A stretch of DNA of 64,000 nt. It comes from Stutzerimonas chloritidismutans AW-1. Its GTDB lineage: Bacteria; Pseudomonadota; Gammaproteobacteria; Pseudomonadales; Pseudomonadaceae. The position numbers and the translations under genes were made by a program. Of the stretch, positions 1-10,400 are shown in pieces. The notes below the pieces were generated by a model that did not search any database, had not been told where the DNA came from, and saw only the letters and a program-made list of their open reading frames with translations. How positions within the stretch are numbered: the stretch's first letter is position 1; the number at the start of each line of letters is the position of its first letter. The stretch covers positions 1-64,000 of the forward strand of contig NZ_AOFQ01000003.1 in the NCBI RefSeq assembly GCF_000495915.1, in the 5' to 3' direction.

Positions 1-2
1 GC

Positions 3-596
3 GGGCCAAATCCCCCAGCCGAGCCGTTCGGATTGTTTCGTCAGTGGTTCACCGAGGCCACGAAAACCGAACAGGCGCCGGTGGAGCCGAACGCGATGTC
101 CCTGGCTACGGTCGACTCCGACGGCCGTCCTCACTGTCGCATCCTGCTTCTCAAGGCGCTGGATGATCGAGGCTTTACCTTTTTCACCAATTACGACAGC
201 GCCAAGGGTGAGCAACTGAATGCTTCGCCTTATGCAGCCATGACTTTCTTCTGGCCGACACTCGAGCGTCAGGTTCGTATCGAGGGGCGGGTGGAGAAGG
301 TTACTCAGGAGGAATCGGATGCTTATTTTCAAGTCCGCCCCTTGGGTAGCCGGCTCGGTGCCTGGGCATCGCCGCAGAGCCAGGTGATTCGCGATCGCGC
401 CGAGCTTGAGCGTTTGCTGGCGGAAACCGAGCAGCGCTTTCTCGACACGGCACCCCATTGTCCGCCGCACTGGGGTGGTTATCGCCTGTTGCCGGAGCGT
501 ATGGAGTTCTGGCAGGGCCGGCCTAGCCGCCTGCATGATCGTCTCGACTATCGTTTGATCGCAAACAGCTGGCAGCGGGAGCGCTTGGCGCCCTAA
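3..596 (+). CDS. pdxH: Pyridoxamine 5'-phosphate oxidase, 5'-truncated by window edge
   Basis: FMN-dependent oxidase that makes pyridoxal 5'-phosphate from PNP or PMP, the last step of vitamin B6 synthesis and salvage. The visible 197 codons carry the conserved stretches [39 protein letters not shown] and the C-terminal substrate-binding [11 protein letters not shown]. The reading frame is open from base 3 (GPNPPAEPF before LFRQWF), which matches the family N-terminus. The true start therefore lies outside the window, and the TTG at 33 is an internal Leu codon. About 15-20 residues are missing compared with the usual ~215 aa. Confidence 0.95.
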   Translation, partial: GPNPPAEPFGLFRQWFTEATKTEQAPVEPNAMSLATVDSDGRPHCRILLLKALDDRGFTFFTNYDSAKGEQLNASPYAAMTFFWPTLERQVRIEGRVEKVTQEESDAYFQVRPLGSRLGAWASPQSQVIRDRAELERLLAETEQRFLDTAPHCPPHWGGYRLLPERMEFWQGRPSRLHDRLDYRLIANSWQRERLAP

Positions 597-819
597 ATGG
601 TCTCCCAGCAACGAACTAGTCCAGGCGCTGTTGCTCCAAACCTCTTGTACCGGAGAGCGGCGCTTTGCTGGAGCGCCAGCGGGTAAGCTCTCGCGCCGTG
701 CTGGCAACGTTCTGTAACCAGCAAACGATCACCTAGTTCTAGGGATGTGCTTTCCGATGGTCAGAGACCATGAAAGCGTGGCTTGTTTGTTCGGGTCTGA
801 TCTTCTGAAAGTGTCCGAA
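597..819. other. Intergenic gap between pdxH and a leftward small gene
   Basis: This stretch of 223 bases lies between two convergent genes. It has no convincing ORF and no clear terminator hairpin. I see nothing identifiable in it. Confidence 0.4.
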
Positions 820-1056
820 TCAGAGGCCGGGGTAGTGTTGTACCTGCTGCTCCAGCCAGCTTTGTAGTTCCCGCCGCTTGATCTTCTGACTCTTCGCGTC
901 GGCGAGGCGTTGTAGCATCCAGCTGCGCTTGTCTGGGTCGCTGCCAGCGATTGAAAGCGCCAGGTCCCGATCGGCCCAAAGTCGGAAGCGCATGATCAGC
1001 CAGCCGTGAAAAGCCAGGCCAGCTATGGTGGTGATGGCTATGATGAAGTAATCCAT
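820..1056 (-). CDS. Small conserved inner-membrane protein (78 aa)
   Basis: Unknown function. Residues ~4-23 form one hydrophobic membrane segment (FIIAITTIAGLAFHGWLIM). A charged, probably cytoplasmic helical tail follows, with RSWMLQRLADAKSQKIKRRE. The ATG start gives the usual layout of a small single-pass protein. From memory, Pseudomonas carries a similar small hypothetical gene beside pdxH. A longer overlapping frame on the same strand (761-1102), rich in His by chance, has no such organisation and was not used. Confidence 0.65.
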   Translation of the reverse strand: MDYFIIAITTIAGLAFHGWLIMRFRLWADRDLALSIAGSDPDKRSWMLQRLADAKSQKIKRRELQSWLEQQVQHYPGL

Positions 1057-1220
1057 GGATCGTCTCGGCGAGAGGAACCGGTGCGCCAGGTTCGACTCGC
1101 ATAGGTATGCTAGGAAGGTAGTAAATGCTGAGTCAGGACGGAGAAGTTGCCAAGCGCTTTTTTGTCGCTACTGCTCATGCCGCCGTTCAGAACGAAACAG
1201 CTGTCCGCAGGAGAATTGCA

Positions 1221-1682
1221 ATGCGTAGGTCCATTTATGTCGCTTCCTTTACAGCTCTGACGCTCGCTCTGGGTGGGTGCGCCTCCAACCTGACCGGAGA
1301 TACCTATTCTCGGGACGAGGCGCGAGCCGTACAGACCGTGCGTTACGGAACCATCGAATCTCTGCGTCCAGTGAAGATCGAGGGAACCAAGACCCCCATC
1401 GGCACCGGCGCCGGTGCCGTCGTTGGTGGCGTTGCCGGCAGTGGCATCGGCGGCGGTCGTGGCAGCGCGGTTGCTGCAGTGATTGGTGCGGTTGCCGGTG
1501 GCATGCTCGGTGCCGCGGCAGAAGAGGGGATAACCCGTACCCAGGGTGTCGAGATCACCGTGCGTGAGGATGACGGCAACGTGCGCGCCTATGTGCAGGC
1601 CGTGGAGCCCAATCAGGTATTTCGCGTGGGACAGCGGGTTCGCATCATGACCGTCAGTGGCACCAGTCGCGTGGCGCCCTGA
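1221..1682 (+). CDS. SlyB-like glycine-zipper outer-membrane lipoprotein
   Basis: 153-aa lipoprotein. The signal peptide starts MRRSIYVASF and ends in the lipobox LGGC, so lipidation is predicted on the Cys near residue 20. The middle is Gly/Ala-rich with repeated GxxxG spacing (GAGAVVGGVAGSGIGGG, AGGMLGAA). This is the glycine-zipper signature of the SlyB/PcpY family, which packs against or within the outer membrane. A C-terminal part of ~50 residues (VEITVREDDG...VRIMTV) is typical of the family. ATG 1221 was chosen over an upstream in-frame start because of the Shine-Dalgarno GCAGGAGA just before it and the clean signal peptide. A strong terminator follows. Confidence 0.85.
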   Translation: MRRSIYVASFTALTLALGGCASNLTGDTYSRDEARAVQTVRYGTIESLRPVKIEGTKTPIGTGAGAVVGGVAGSGIGGGRGSAVAAVIGAVAGGMLGAAAEEGITRTQGVEITVREDDGNVRAYVQAVEPNQVFRVGQRVRIMTVSGTSRVAP

Positions 1683-1714
1683 TCTTCATAGCAGCTGCCC
1701 GAGGCGGAAGTCAG

Positions 1715-1758
1715 AGCGCTGTCACCGCTCCGTGAACGGAGCGGTGACAGCGCTTTTT
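1715..1758 (+). terminator. Strong Rho-independent terminator after the SlyB-like gene
   Basis: A near-perfect 18-bp stem (GCGCTGTCACCGCTCCG pairing with its complement, arms about 1715-1732 and 1737-1754) with a tiny TGAA loop is followed by TTTTTG. It separates the lipoprotein gene from the Mrp operon. Confidence 0.92.
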
Positions 1759-1898
1759 GTTTTTCGAAATACATGAATCCATGACGCCAGCGTCATCGGT
1801 ATGGATAATCGGGCACACATTTATGTGCTGTTTCAGGCAGTTGCTGTGCCTGCAAGGATAAGAATGCCTCCGCTCAGGTGGCTTAAGGGGTCTCGTTC

Positions 1899-4691
1899 AT
1901 GGCGCTTGCGCTGATCATCGCTTTGCCATTTCTGGGCATCTTCCTGCCTTTGCTCCTGGAGCGGTTTGGTCGCTCCGCTTGTGCCTTTGGCGCGGGCCTG
2001 GCGCCACTGACAGCGCTGATTCTGCTGCTGACCAAACGGGCCGACGTATTTGCCGGCCAAACCGAAATCATCCATTACGAGTGGTTGCCGCAGCTCGGAC
2101 TCAACCTGAGCCTGCGCCTTGATGGATTGGGCTTCCTCTTCGCCCTGTTGATTCTCGGCATCGGTCTTCTGGTCATTCTCTACGCTCGCTATTACCTGTC
2201 GAAGAAGGACCCGATGGGGCGATTCTTCGGCTTCTTCCTGTTGTTCATGGGCGCCATGCTCGGCGTGGTGCTGTCCGAGAATCTGCTGCTGATGCTGATG
2301 TTCTGGGAGCTGACGAGCCTTTCGTCGTTCCTGCTCATTGGTTACTGGAATCACCGCGCCGATGCGCGCCAAGGCGCGCGCATGGCGCTCGCCATCACCG
2401 GGGGGGGCGGCCTCGCCTTGCTCGCCGGGATTCTGCTGATCGGCCATATCGTCGGCAGCTTCGAGCTCACAACCGTGCTCGCTTCGGGCGATCTGATCCG
2501 CGCCAATGCGCTGTACCCGCTGACTTTGATTCTCGTGTTGCTCGGTGTGTTCACCAAATCCGCGCAGTTCCCTTTCCACTTCTGGTTGCCGCAGGCAATG
2601 GCGGCCCCTACACCAGTGTCGGCCTTCCTGCATTCCGCGACCATGGTCAAGGCTGGTGTCTTCCTGCTCGCTCGACTGTACCCGGCGCTGGCCGAGTCGG
2701 AGTGGTGGTTCTACATGGTCAGCGTCACCGGGCTGGCGACATTGCTGCTGGGCGCGGTGATGGCGCTGTTCCAGCACGATCTGAAAGGCCTGCTGGCCTA
2801 TTCCACCATCAGCCATCTGGGCCTGATTACCTTGCTCTTTGGCCTGGACTCGCGTCTTGCAGCGGTCGCGGCGATCTTTCACATCATCAACCACGCGACC
2901 TTCAAGGCCTCATTGTTCATGGCCGCCGGGATCATCGATCACGAGACCGGCACTCGCGACATGCGCCGCATCAATGGCATGTGGAAGTACATGCCACACA
3001 CCGCGGCACTCGCGATGGTGGCGTCGCTGGCAATGGCCGGTGTCCCATTGCTCAATGGTTTCCTGAGCAAGGAAATGTTCTTCGCCGAGACGCTCGATCA
3101 GCACCTGCTCGGTAGCTTCTATTGGACGATTCCCGCGGCAGCGACGCTGGCCGGTGCGTTCTCGGTCGCCTATTCGCTGCGTTTTGTTCACGACGTGTTC
3201 TTCAACGGCGAGCCGATCGATCTGCCGAAGTACCCGCCACACGAACCTGCACGCTACATGAAGATTCCGGTGGAAATCCTCGTGTTGCTCTGCCTGCTGG
3301 TGGGGATGCTACCGGCTTTCACCGTAGGCCCATTGTTGGCGGCGGCGGTGTCGGGAACGCTGAATGGCAACGTGCCTGAATACAGCCTGTCGATCTGGCA
3401 CGGCTTCAACTTGCCGCTGGCCATGAGCTTTGCTGCGCTGATTGGCGGGATACTGATCTATTCGCTGCGCAAGTGGGCGTTCCGCTGGTACGAAGGGTTG
3501 CCCACGGTCGATTCGCTGGAGGTGTTCGAACGGGTGATGGGCGGACTGACCCTCGCCGCACGTCACGTCACCTGTCTGCTGGAAAACGGCTCGCTGCAAC
3601 GCTACATCGCCCTCATGCTGCTCAGTACGCTGGTGCTCGTGGTTTTTGCGTTGACCCCGTTGGAAACGCTGCATGGGCCGGTCGCGCTGACGCCGCTTGA
3701 TGGAATCACCGTGCTGGGTATGGCGATTCTGGCGCTGACTTCGCTGCTGACCGTGCTTTTCCATCGCCGCCGTCTGACCGCGCTGATCGTACTCAGTGTC
3801 GTTGGTCTCATGGTTGCGCTCGGGTTTGCCCGTTATTCCGCCCCGGATCTGGCGCTGACCCAGCTTTCGGTAGAGGTGGTGACGATCATCCTGCTGATTC
3901 TCGCGCTGTTCTTCATGCCCGACCGTACGCCGGCCGAGTCGAGCAGTCTGCGTGCCTTCCGCGATTTCGTTCTCGCGGGCGGCAGCGGCACCATGGTCGC
4001 GCTGCTTGCCTACACCGTGCTGACCCGGCCCTATGACAGCATCGCGTCGTACTTCCTCGAGAACAGTGTTTCCGGCGGCGGCGGCAAGAACGTCGTGAAT
4101 GTGATCCTGGTGGACTTCCGTGGGTTCGATACCCTGGGCGAGATCGCAGTGCTGGCGATCGCCGGCGTAGGCATCTATGCGCTACTCAAAGGCCTGCGCC
4201 TGCCGCACCCGGTTCGCGACTACGGCGGGCGACCCTGGTCGGTTGACCGGCACCCCATGGTTCTGGATGCACTTGCCCGCGCGCTGCTACCGATGGCGCT
4301 GCTGATTTCCGCCTTCATCTTCCTGCGCGGGCACAACCTGCCGGGTGGCGGATTCATTGCCGGTCTCATCACCGCGGTGGCACTGATTCTCCAATACATC
4401 GCGCATGGCGTGAGCTGGGCACAGGCGCGGCAACCGATCAGCTATCACGCACTCTGCGGCGCAGGCCTGCTTATTGCGGGGTTGACGGGGCTGGGCAGCT
4501 GGGCGTTCGGCTACGCGTTCCTGACGTCGTCATTCGGGTATTTCCATCTGCCTCTCGTCGGAGAGTTCGAGCTGGCGACTGCAATGCTCTTCGATCTGGG
4601 GGTTTATCTGGTGGTTGTCGGCGCGACATTGCTGATTCTTTCCAACATCGGCCAGGTCAGCCAGGACGATTCCAACAGGGAGGTGCTGTAG
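1899..4691 (+). CDS. shaA: Mrp/Sha Na+/H+ antiporter subunit A, fused A+B type
   Basis: Largest subunit (930 aa) of the multisubunit cation/proton antiporter, related to NuoL/NuoM of complex I. The N-terminal ~500 residues hold the proton-transport module ([48 protein letters not shown] region with the conserved Lys and His). The middle carries the MrpA C-terminal extension ([18 protein letters not shown]). The last ~130 residues ([23 protein letters not shown]) are the MrpB/MnhB domain. Fusion of A and B explains why no separate B gene is present. It is the first gene of a six-gene operon in which neighbours overlap, and it acts in Na+ and alkaline tolerance. Confidence 0.95.
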   Translation: MALALIIALPFLGIFLPLLLERFGRSACAFGAGLAPLTALILLLTKRADVFAGQTEIIHYEWLPQLGLNLSLRLDGLGFLFALLILGIGLLVILYARYYLSKKDPMGRFFGFFLLFMGAMLGVVLSENLLLMLMFWELTSLSSFLLIGYWNHRADARQGARMALAITGGGGLALLAGILLIGHIVGSFELTTVLASGDLIRANALYPLTLILVLLGVFTKSAQFPFHFWLPQAMAAPTPVSAFLHSATMVKAGVFLLARLYPALAESEWWFYMVSVTGLATLLLGAVMALFQHDLKGLLAYSTISHLGLITLLFGLDSRLAAVAAIFHIINHATFKASLFMAAGIIDHETGTRDMRRINGMWKYMPHTAALAMVASLAMAGVPLLNGFLSKEMFFAETLDQHLLGSFYWTIPAAATLAGAFSVAYSLRFVHDVFFNGEPIDLPKYPPHEPARYMKIPVEILVLLCLLVGMLPAFTVGPLLAAAVSGTLNGNVPEYSLSIWHGFNLPLAMSFAALIGGILIYSLRKWAFRWYEGLPTVDSLEVFERVMGGLTLAARHVTCLLENGSLQRYIALMLLSTLVLVVFALTPLETLHGPVALTPLDGITVLGMAILALTSLLTVLFHRRRLTALIVLSVVGLMVALGFARYSAPDLALTQLSVEVVTIILLILALFFMPDRTPAESSSLRAFRDFVLAGGSGTMVALLAYTVLTRPYDSIASYFLENSVSGGGGKNVVNVILVDFRGFDTLGEIAVLAIAGVGIYALLKGLRLPHPVRDYGGRPWSVDRHPMVLDALARALLPMALLISAFIFLRGHNLPGGGFIAGLITAVALILQYIAHGVSWAQARQPISYHALCGAGLLIAGLTGLGSWAFGYAFLTSSFGYFHLPLVGEFELATAMLFDLGVYLVVVGATLLILSNIGQVSQDDSNREVL

Positions 4692-5020
4692 TGGAAGCGC
4701 TGTTCGCAATCACGCTGGGAATCATGACGGCCAGTGGCGTCTATCTGCTCCTGCGTGCCCGGATCTTTCCGGTGGTGATGGGGCTGACGCTGATTTCCTA
4801 TGCGGTCAATCTGTTCATCTTTTCCATGGGCCGGCTGGCGACCGGCGTTCCGGCGGTGATAGGCAAGAGCGCGGAGTATGGCGATCCGCTGCCGCAGGCG
4901 CTGGTGCTTACGGCCATTGTCATCGGCTTCGCCATGACCGCCTTCGTGGTGGTGCTGGCGTTGCGCAGCATCGGAGAGCTGCGTACCGATCACGTCGATG
5001 GTGAGGAGCCGCGCAAATGA
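4691..5020 (+). CDS. shaC: Mrp/Sha antiporter subunit C
   Basis: 109-aa homologue of NuoK, with three predicted membrane helices and the segment FPVVMGLTLISYAVNLFIFSMG. It starts at a GTG whose first base is the last base of the shaA TAG stop, with GGGAGG upstream, so translation is coupled. It is an essential membrane subunit of the antiporter complex. The typical MnhC/MrpC length is ~110-115 aa. Confidence 0.93.
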   Translation: MEALFAITLGIMTASGVYLLLRARIFPVVMGLTLISYAVNLFIFSMGRLATGVPAVIGKSAEYGDPLPQALVLTAIVIGFAMTAFVVVLALRSIGELRTDHVDGEEPRK

Positions 5021-6516
5021 ATCATGCGTTGATTCTCCCGCTGCTGCTGCCGTTGTTCATGGGGGCGCTGTTGCTGTTCGCTCATCGCGCGAACAAGTCG
5101 ACCAAGCGCCTGCTTTCACTGGCGGCAACCTGGACCCTGGTCCCGATTGCGATATGGTTGGTGCTGCTTGCCGATGATGGCCAGCTGCGGATCTATGCGC
5201 TGGGTAGCTGGCAGCCGCCATTCGGCATCATTCTCATGCTGGACCGGTTGAGCGCGCTGATGCTGCTGGTGACGGCGGTGCTGGCTGGTTTCGCAGCGCT
5301 TTATGCGTGCCGTGGTGATGATGAGCGCGGGCCGAACTTTCACGCCCTCTATCAGTTCCAGCTGCTCGGCATCAATGGTGCCTTCCTGACCGGCGACCTG
5401 TTCAACCTGTTCGTGTTCTTCGAGATCCTGTTGATCTCCTCGTACGCCTTGCTGCTGCACGGCCATGGTCAGCGCAGGGTGCGCTCGGGTATGCACTATG
5501 TTGTGCTGAATCTGCTCGGCTCTTCGCTGTTTCTGATCGGCGTGAGCATGCTCTACGGGCTGCTGGGCACCCTGAACATGGTCGACATGGCTGCCCGTGT
5601 GAGCGCGGCCGATCCGGCCGATGCGCCGCTGCTGGCGGCCGCCGGGTATCTGCTGCTGGTGGTGTTCGCGCTCAAGGGCGCAATCCTGCCGCTGTACTTC
5701 TGGTTGCCGCGGGCTTATGCATCGGCCACCGCGCCGGTCGCTGCGCTATTCGCGATCATGACCAAGGTCGGGCTGTACGCGATCATTCGTGTGTTCACCC
5801 TGGTCTTCGGCAGCGAAGCGGGCGAGTTGAGCGGCATGGTCGATGTCTGGCTCTGGCCGCTGGCTCTGCTGACGCTCGGTGCGGCCGTGATAGGCGCATT
5901 GGCCGCTCGCAGCCTGCAGGTGCTGCTGGCCTATCTGGTGGTCGTGTCGGTGGGCACGCTTCTGGCGGGTATTGCGCTCGGCAGCGAGGCAGGGCTTGCT
6001 GCGGCACTTTATTACTTGGTCCACAGCACGCTGGTTGCGGGCGGCTTGTTCCTGCTCGCCGATCTGATAGCTCGTCAGCGCGGAGACCTGGGGACCGATC
6101 TGATTTCGGCGCCTGCGCTGCGTCAGCCGCTGCTGCTGGGTACGCTGTTCTTCATGGGCGCCATCTCCGTGGCCGGTCTGCCTCCGTTCTCCGGCTTTCT
6201 CGGCAAGGTGATGCTGCTGCGCGCCATCGAGCTTGGCGCAGACGCTATCGCGCTGTGGGCCGTGGTGTTGGTCGGGGGGCTGGGCATGCTGATTTCACTG
6301 AGCCGAGCCGGCAGCCTGGTGTTCTGGCGTCCCAGTGCCGAGGCGGTGGGGCAGCCTGCCGATGCCATTCGGGTCCTGGCGACGGTCGGCCTGCTGCTTG
6401 GTAGTGTGATGCTGGTTGTCGCCGCCGGCCCGCTGCAGGCGTTCGTGCAGGCAACTGCTGCGCAGCTGCTGGATGTTGCGCCTTATCTGCAGATCCTTCA
6501 GGGAGGTGCGGCATGA
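5017..6516 (+). CDS. shaD: Mrp/Sha antiporter subunit D
   Basis: 499-aa NuoM/NuoN-like proton-translocating subunit with ~14 hydrophobic segments. Key regions are FNLFVFFEILLISSYALLLHG (conserved Glu in helix 5), LKGAILPLYFWLPRAYASATAPVAA (conserved Lys and proton-antiporter motif) and AGLPPFSGFLGK. The ATGA overlap with the end of shaC indicates coupled translation. It pairs with ShaA to form the ion-translocating core. Confidence 0.94.
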   Translation: MNHALILPLLLPLFMGALLLFAHRANKSTKRLLSLAATWTLVPIAIWLVLLADDGQLRIYALGSWQPPFGIILMLDRLSALMLLVTAVLAGFAALYACRGDDERGPNFHALYQFQLLGINGAFLTGDLFNLFVFFEILLISSYALLLHGHGQRRVRSGMHYVVLNLLGSSLFLIGVSMLYGLLGTLNMVDMAARVSAADPADAPLLAAAGYLLLVVFALKGAILPLYFWLPRAYASATAPVAALFAIMTKVGLYAIIRVFTLVFGSEAGELSGMVDVWLWPLALLTLGAAVIGALAARSLQVLLAYLVVVSVGTLLAGIALGSEAGLAAALYYLVHSTLVAGGLFLLADLIARQRGDLGTDLISAPALRQPLLLGTLFFMGAISVAGLPPFSGFLGKVMLLRAIELGADAIALWAVVLVGGLGMLISLSRAGSLVFWRPSAEAVGQPADAIRVLATVGLLLGSVMLVVAAGPLQAFVQATAAQLLDVAPYLQILQGGAA

Positions 6517-7013
6517 AAGCGCGCTGGTTACCTAATCCCGCCCTGACCTTGATGCTGGCCATTCTCTGGCTGCTGCTCAATAACACGCTGAGCTTCGGGC
6601 AGTTCTTGCTCGGTCTGTTTCTTGGTTGGGCGATTCCACTTCTGGTTCGGGGGTTTCTCATTGAGGTGCCGCGCATACGCAAGCCGCTGCAGCTGTGCGT
6701 GTTCTCGCTCAAGGTGCTCTTTGACATCGTCGTGGCCAATGTGCACGTCGCCAAGCTGGTGCTGGGGCCGAAGAAAAACCTGCGCCCTGCGTTCATCGAG
6801 GTGCCCATGGCCATCGAGAACGAGTTCGTCCTGTCCACACTGACCAGCATCATCTCGCTGACGCCTGGGACGGTATCTGCCTGCCTGAGTCAGGATCGCC
6901 AGATGCTTATGGTGCATGCGCTGGACGTGCCTGACGTCGATGCGCTGATCGCTGACGTCAAGCGTAACTATGAGGCGCCACTGCTGGAGATCTTCGAATG
7001 CTCGCCTACGTGA
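6513..7013 (+). CDS. shaE: Mrp/Sha antiporter subunit E
   Basis: 166-aa MnhE-family protein. Two or three membrane helices lie at the N-terminus, followed by a soluble domain with the family segment LTSIISLTPGTVSA, the Asp-rich stretch LDVPDVDALIADVK and the end YEAPLLEIFE. The start overlaps the shaD stop by 4 bases (ATGA). It is a structural and assembly subunit of the Mrp complex. Confidence 0.92.
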   Translation: MKARWLPNPALTLMLAILWLLLNNTLSFGQFLLGLFLGWAIPLLVRGFLIEVPRIRKPLQLCVFSLKVLFDIVVANVHVAKLVLGPKKNLRPAFIEVPMAIENEFVLSTLTSIISLTPGTVSACLSQDRQMLMVHALDVPDVDALIADVKRNYEAPLLEIFECSPT

Positions 7014-7267
7014 TTCCGTTCTGTATGGCCGTTTTGGGGCTGGCGGCGGTGTTGAATGTCGTTCGTCTGGTCCAGGGGCCGGACATGCCCGACCGAGTGC
7101 TAGCGCTCGATACGCTGTACATCAACGCGCTCGCGCTTATCGTGCTGTTCGGCATCTGGCTCGCCTCCGACCTGTTCTTCGAGGCTGCACTGCTGATTGC
7201 CGTGATGGGTTTCGTCAGTACCGTGGCAATCGGTAAGCACCTGCTGCACGGCGACATCATTGATTGA
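6998..7267 (+). CDS. shaF: Mrp/Sha antiporter subunit F
   Basis: 89-aa three-helix membrane protein of the MnhF/MrpF family, with GPDMPDRVLALDTLYINALALIVLFGI and AALLIAVMGFVSTVAIGK. The start lies 16 bases inside shaE, so it is translationally coupled. It is a small structural subunit of the antiporter. Confidence 0.92.
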   Translation: MLAYVIPFCMAVLGLAAVLNVVRLVQGPDMPDRVLALDTLYINALALIVLFGIWLASDLFFEAALLIAVMGFVSTVAIGKHLLHGDIID

Positions 7268-7277
7268 GGGAAACGAC

Positions 7278-7607
7278 ATGCCATTCTGGATCGAAGTGCT
7301 GGTAAGCGTGTTCCTTATTATCGGCAGCCTGTTCGCGCTGATCGGTGCGATCGGCCTCTACCGGCTGCCGGATTTCTACACGCGCCTGCATGGCCCGACC
7401 AAGGCGACGACGCTGGGTGTTGGCGGTATCGTGATCGCGTCGATGATCTTCTTCAGCAGCCAGAACGATGGCTTGAGCCTGCACGAGCTGCTGATCACGC
7501 TGTTTCTCTTCCTCACTGCGCCGGTCAGTGCGCACATGCTGGCCAAGGCTGCAATGCAGCAGAAACTGCCAGCTGTCGAACAAACGCGGGGTCAGCCTTG
7601 GGATTGA
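7278..7607 (+). CDS. shaG: Mrp/Sha antiporter subunit G
   Basis: 109-aa MnhG/MrpG family protein, last gene of the operon. Motifs are GSLFALIGAIGLYRLPDFYTRLHGPTKATTLGVGG. ATG 7278 was chosen because GAGGGAA precedes it. A TTG six codons upstream (7260) would overlap shaF and lacks a good ribosome-binding site. A hairpin follows between this gene and the convergent glnD. Confidence 0.92.
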   Translation: MPFWIEVLVSVFLIIGSLFALIGAIGLYRLPDFYTRLHGPTKATTLGVGGIVIASMIFFSSQNDGLSLHELLITLFLFLTAPVSAHMLAKAAMQQKLPAVEQTRGQPWD

Positions 7608-7651
7608 GCCTGCCTCCTACCTGTCTTGCAGCGCCAGGTAGGTGAGCAGGC
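7608..7651. terminator. Possible bidirectional terminator hairpin between shaG and glnD
   Basis: GCCTGC..CCTACCTG (7608-7623) pairs with CAGGTAGG..GCAGGC (7635-7651), separated by an 11-base loop and interrupted by a small internal bulge. There is no T-run, but the position between convergent stop codons fits transcription termination. Confidence 0.55.
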
Positions 7652-7660
7652 GAGGCCATT

Positions 7661-10363
7661 TCAGATCAGGATGCTGCTCGGTGAGGGTTGCTGTTCGTTC
7701 TCCTGCTGCAGCTCCTTGACGAGCGCCTGCTGCAGGCGCAGGCAGAACTGCGGGTCGGACAGCGGCTGGTTGTCTGCGTCGGTGACGAAGAATACGTCCT
7801 CCACGCGTTCGCCCAAGGTCGCGATCTTGGCGTTCTGCACCGATAGATCGAAATCGAGGAACAGCTGGCCCACACGCGCCAACAGGCCGGGCCGGTCCGG
7901 TGCAATGATTTCCAGAATGGTCTGCGGCCGCTGTGTGTCGTTGTGGATGGTGACCTGCGGCGGGAAGGCGAAGTGCTTGAGTTGCCGTGGGACACGGCGC
8001 TGGATGATGGTCAGGTAGTCGTCCGGGTTGCGCAGGGCGGCGATCAGGCCGCTGCGAATCTCCTCGATCCGCTTCGGATTATTGCCGATCGGGCTGCCGT
8101 CGGCGTCCAGCACGATGTAGGTGTCCAGCGTGAACTGGCTGCTCGACGTCAGAATGCGTGCGTCATGGATGTTCAGGTTGAGCTGATCCATGGCCGCCAC
8201 GGTTACCGCGAAGAAGTCATGCTGGTCTGGCGCGTAGATGAATATTTGCGTGCCTCCCTCAAACTCCCGCTGCGTGGTTTCCTTGATCAGCACCAGCGGC
8301 CCACCGTTGGCCGGGTGCTCGATGATCGCGTCGGTATGCCAGGCCACATCGGTGGCGGTGTGCCGGAGGAAATAGTCGTCGCCCAGCTGTGACCAGAGCT
8401 GCTCGGCGTCATCCGGATCGGTGCCCTGGCGCACCAGGTCATCGAGCGCAGCGCGTTGGGTCTGGCGGATTTGCTCTTCGCGCCCCAGCGGGTTTTCCAG
8501 CCCGCGTTTCAAGGCCCGCTTTGTTTCGGTATAGAGCTGACGCAGCAGGCTCGCGCGCCAGGAATTCCACAGGGTCGGGTTGGTGGCGTTGATGTCGGCC
8601 ACGGTCAGGACGTAGAGATAGTCCAAGTGCGTCTCGTCGCCGACCAGTTGGGCGAAATCATTGATCACCTGCGGATCGGACAGATCCTTGCGCTGCGCTG
8701 TGGTGGACATGACCAGATGGTTTTCCACCAGCCAGACCACCAGTCGGGTATCCCACGCCGGCAGCTTGTGACGACTGCAGAATTGCTCGGCATCCACCGC
8801 GCCGAGTTCCGAATGGTCGCCGCCACGGCCCTTGGCAATGTCGTGATAGAGCCCGGCAATGTAGATCAGCTCTGGTTTGGGCAGCCTTTCGACCAGCTTG
8901 CTGGCCAGCGGATATTTCTCGGCGACGCCCGGCTTGGTCAGCTTGCGCAGGTACTTGATGACATTGAGCGTGTGCGCGTCGACGGTGTAGATGTGGAACA
9001 GGTCGTGCTGCATTTGCCCGACGATGTGGCCGAACTCCGGCAGATAGCGGCCCAGGATGCCGTAGCGGTTCATTCGGCGAAGGTTGCGGTGAATACCTTC
9101 CTTGCACTTGAACAGCTCGATGAACAGGCTGGTGTTGCGCAGATCCTGGCGGAAGATGTCATCGATCAGGTAACGGTGATCGCGGAGCAGGCGAATGGTG
9201 TCCGAGCGAACGCCCTGGATGTCGGGATGCTGGGCGAGCAGCACGAAGGTTTCCAGGATCGCGAAAGGGGTGCGTTTGAAGATAGCTGCGTTGCTCACCT
9301 CAAGGTAGCCGTCGCGTACCTGAAATCGGCTGTTTAGTGGCACGATCGGGCCTGACTCGCCTTCCCAGAGAATCACTTCGGCGAAGTGCTGACCGACAAG
9401 ATCGCTGAGTTCGGCAATGCTCATGACGATCCGGTAGTACTTCTGCATGAAGCGTTCGATGGCCAGCTTGGCATCATTGTCTTCATAGCCCAGCAGCGCG
9501 GCCAAACTGCGCTGATGGTCAAACAGCAGGCGATCCTCGGCGCGACCGGCAAGCATGTGCAGGCCGTAGCGCACCTTCCAGAGAAACTCCTGGGCGGCGG
9601 TCAGCAGGCTGTGTTCACCCTCGGTAAGAAAGCCCTGATCGACCATCGCCTGCAGATTGAGCGTGCCGAACTCGCGACGGGCGATCCAGAGGATGGTCTG
9701 GATGTCGCGCAGGCCGCCGGGGGAGCCTTTGACATTGGGCTCCAGGTTGTACTCGGTGTTGTTGTACTTGGCGTGTCGTGCGCGCTGCTCGTTGCGCTTG
9801 GCGAGGAAGAATTCCTTGCTAGGCCACATCTGTTGGGTGCTGGTGACCCGCAGCATGGCCTGGCGCAGGCGCTCCGGGCCGGCGATCGTCCGGCTTTCCA
9901 TGAGGTTGGTGATGACCGTGAGATCGGCGCGCGCTTCGTCGGCGCATTCGGCAACGGAGCGCACGGCCTGCCCGACTTCCAGGCCGATATCCCAGAGAAG
10001 GGTCAGAAAGCCCTCGATCGAGTCGCGAAAGATTTCCTGGTCGTTGGCGTCGAGCAGAATGAGCAGGTCGATATCGGAGTAGGGGTGCAGTTCACCTCGG
10101 CCGTAGCCACCCACTGCGACGAGCGCGATATCTGCGCCATTGTTCCAGTCGAAGCGATCCCAGGCCGAGCGCAGAATCTGATCGACGAACCAGGCGCGAT
10201 CTTGAATCAGGCGACGGATGTCCCGACCTGCCTTGAACCGCTCGTCCAGTACCTGCCGCGCCTGGCGTATGGCCTTCTTGTACGCAGCGATGGGGCTGGC
10301 CTTCAGAGCCAGCTCCGCCTGAAACTGGCTGCGGTCAAACAGCTCCGGGTCAACCTGGGGCAT
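7661..10363 (-). CDS. glnD: [Protein-PII] uridylyltransferase / uridylyl-removing enzyme
   Basis: Bifunctional nitrogen sensor that adds UMP to PII when glutamine is low and removes it when glutamine is high. The 900 residues contain, in order, a nucleotidyltransferase domain ([20 protein letters not shown], with catalytic Asps near 80-100), the GlnD linker domain ([18 protein letters not shown]), an HD phosphohydrolase domain ([17 protein letters not shown]) and two C-terminal ACT domains ([42 protein letters not shown]) for glutamine sensing. Full family length. It lies next to map, transcribed in the same direction, 37 bases downstream. Confidence 0.97.
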   Translation of the reverse strand: MPQVDPELFDRSQFQAELALKASPIAAYKKAIRQARQVLDERFKAGRDIRRLIQDRAWFVDQILRSAWDRFDWNNGADIALVAVGGYGRGELHPYSDIDLLILLDANDQEIFRDSIEGFLTLLWDIGLEVGQAVRSVAECADEARADLTVITNLMESRTIAGPERLRQAMLRVTSTQQMWPSKEFFLAKRNEQRARHAKYNNTEYNLEPNVKGSPGGLRDIQTILWIARREFGTLNLQAMVDQGFLTEGEHSLLTAAQEFLWKVRYGLHMLAGRAEDRLLFDHQRSLAALLGYEDNDAKLAIERFMQKYYRIVMSIAELSDLVGQHFAEVILWEGESGPIVPLNSRFQVRDGYLEVSNAAIFKRTPFAILETFVLLAQHPDIQGVRSDTIRLLRDHRYLIDDIFRQDLRNTSLFIELFKCKEGIHRNLRRMNRYGILGRYLPEFGHIVGQMQHDLFHIYTVDAHTLNVIKYLRKLTKPGVAEKYPLASKLVERLPKPELIYIAGLYHDIAKGRGGDHSELGAVDAEQFCSRHKLPAWDTRLVVWLVENHLVMSTTAQRKDLSDPQVINDFAQLVGDETHLDYLYVLTVADINATNPTLWNSWRASLLRQLYTETKRALKRGLENPLGREEQIRQTQRAALDDLVRQGTDPDDAEQLWSQLGDDYFLRHTATDVAWHTDAIIEHPANGGPLVLIKETTQREFEGGTQIFIYAPDQHDFFAVTVAAMDQLNLNIHDARILTSSSQFTLDTYIVLDADGSPIGNNPKRIEEIRSGLIAALRNPDDYLTIIQRRVPRQLKHFAFPPQVTIHNDTQRPQTILEIIAPDRPGLLARVGQLFLDFDLSVQNAKIATLGERVEDVFFVTDADNQPLSDPQFCLRLQQALVKELQQENEQQPSPSSILI

Positions 10364-10400
10364 GCGAACGTCCTCCCGTGGGGGCTGCGGCTGTGAAATC

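Noticed and set aside
761-1102. His-rich 113-aa frame (HHSHHHH) as a metal-binding protein
   Set aside because: It overlaps the better-supported 78-aa membrane protein in another frame; the His run is created by repeated ATGGTGGTGATGG bases on the other strand.
1833-2894. 353-aa Gln/Arg-rich frame antisense to shaA
   Set aside because: Composition is typical of antisense frames of membrane proteins; shaA is clear on the other strand.
9386-10396. 336-aa open frame antisense to glnD
   Set aside because: GlnD on the other strand is full length with all domains; the antisense frame has no ribosome-binding site or motif.
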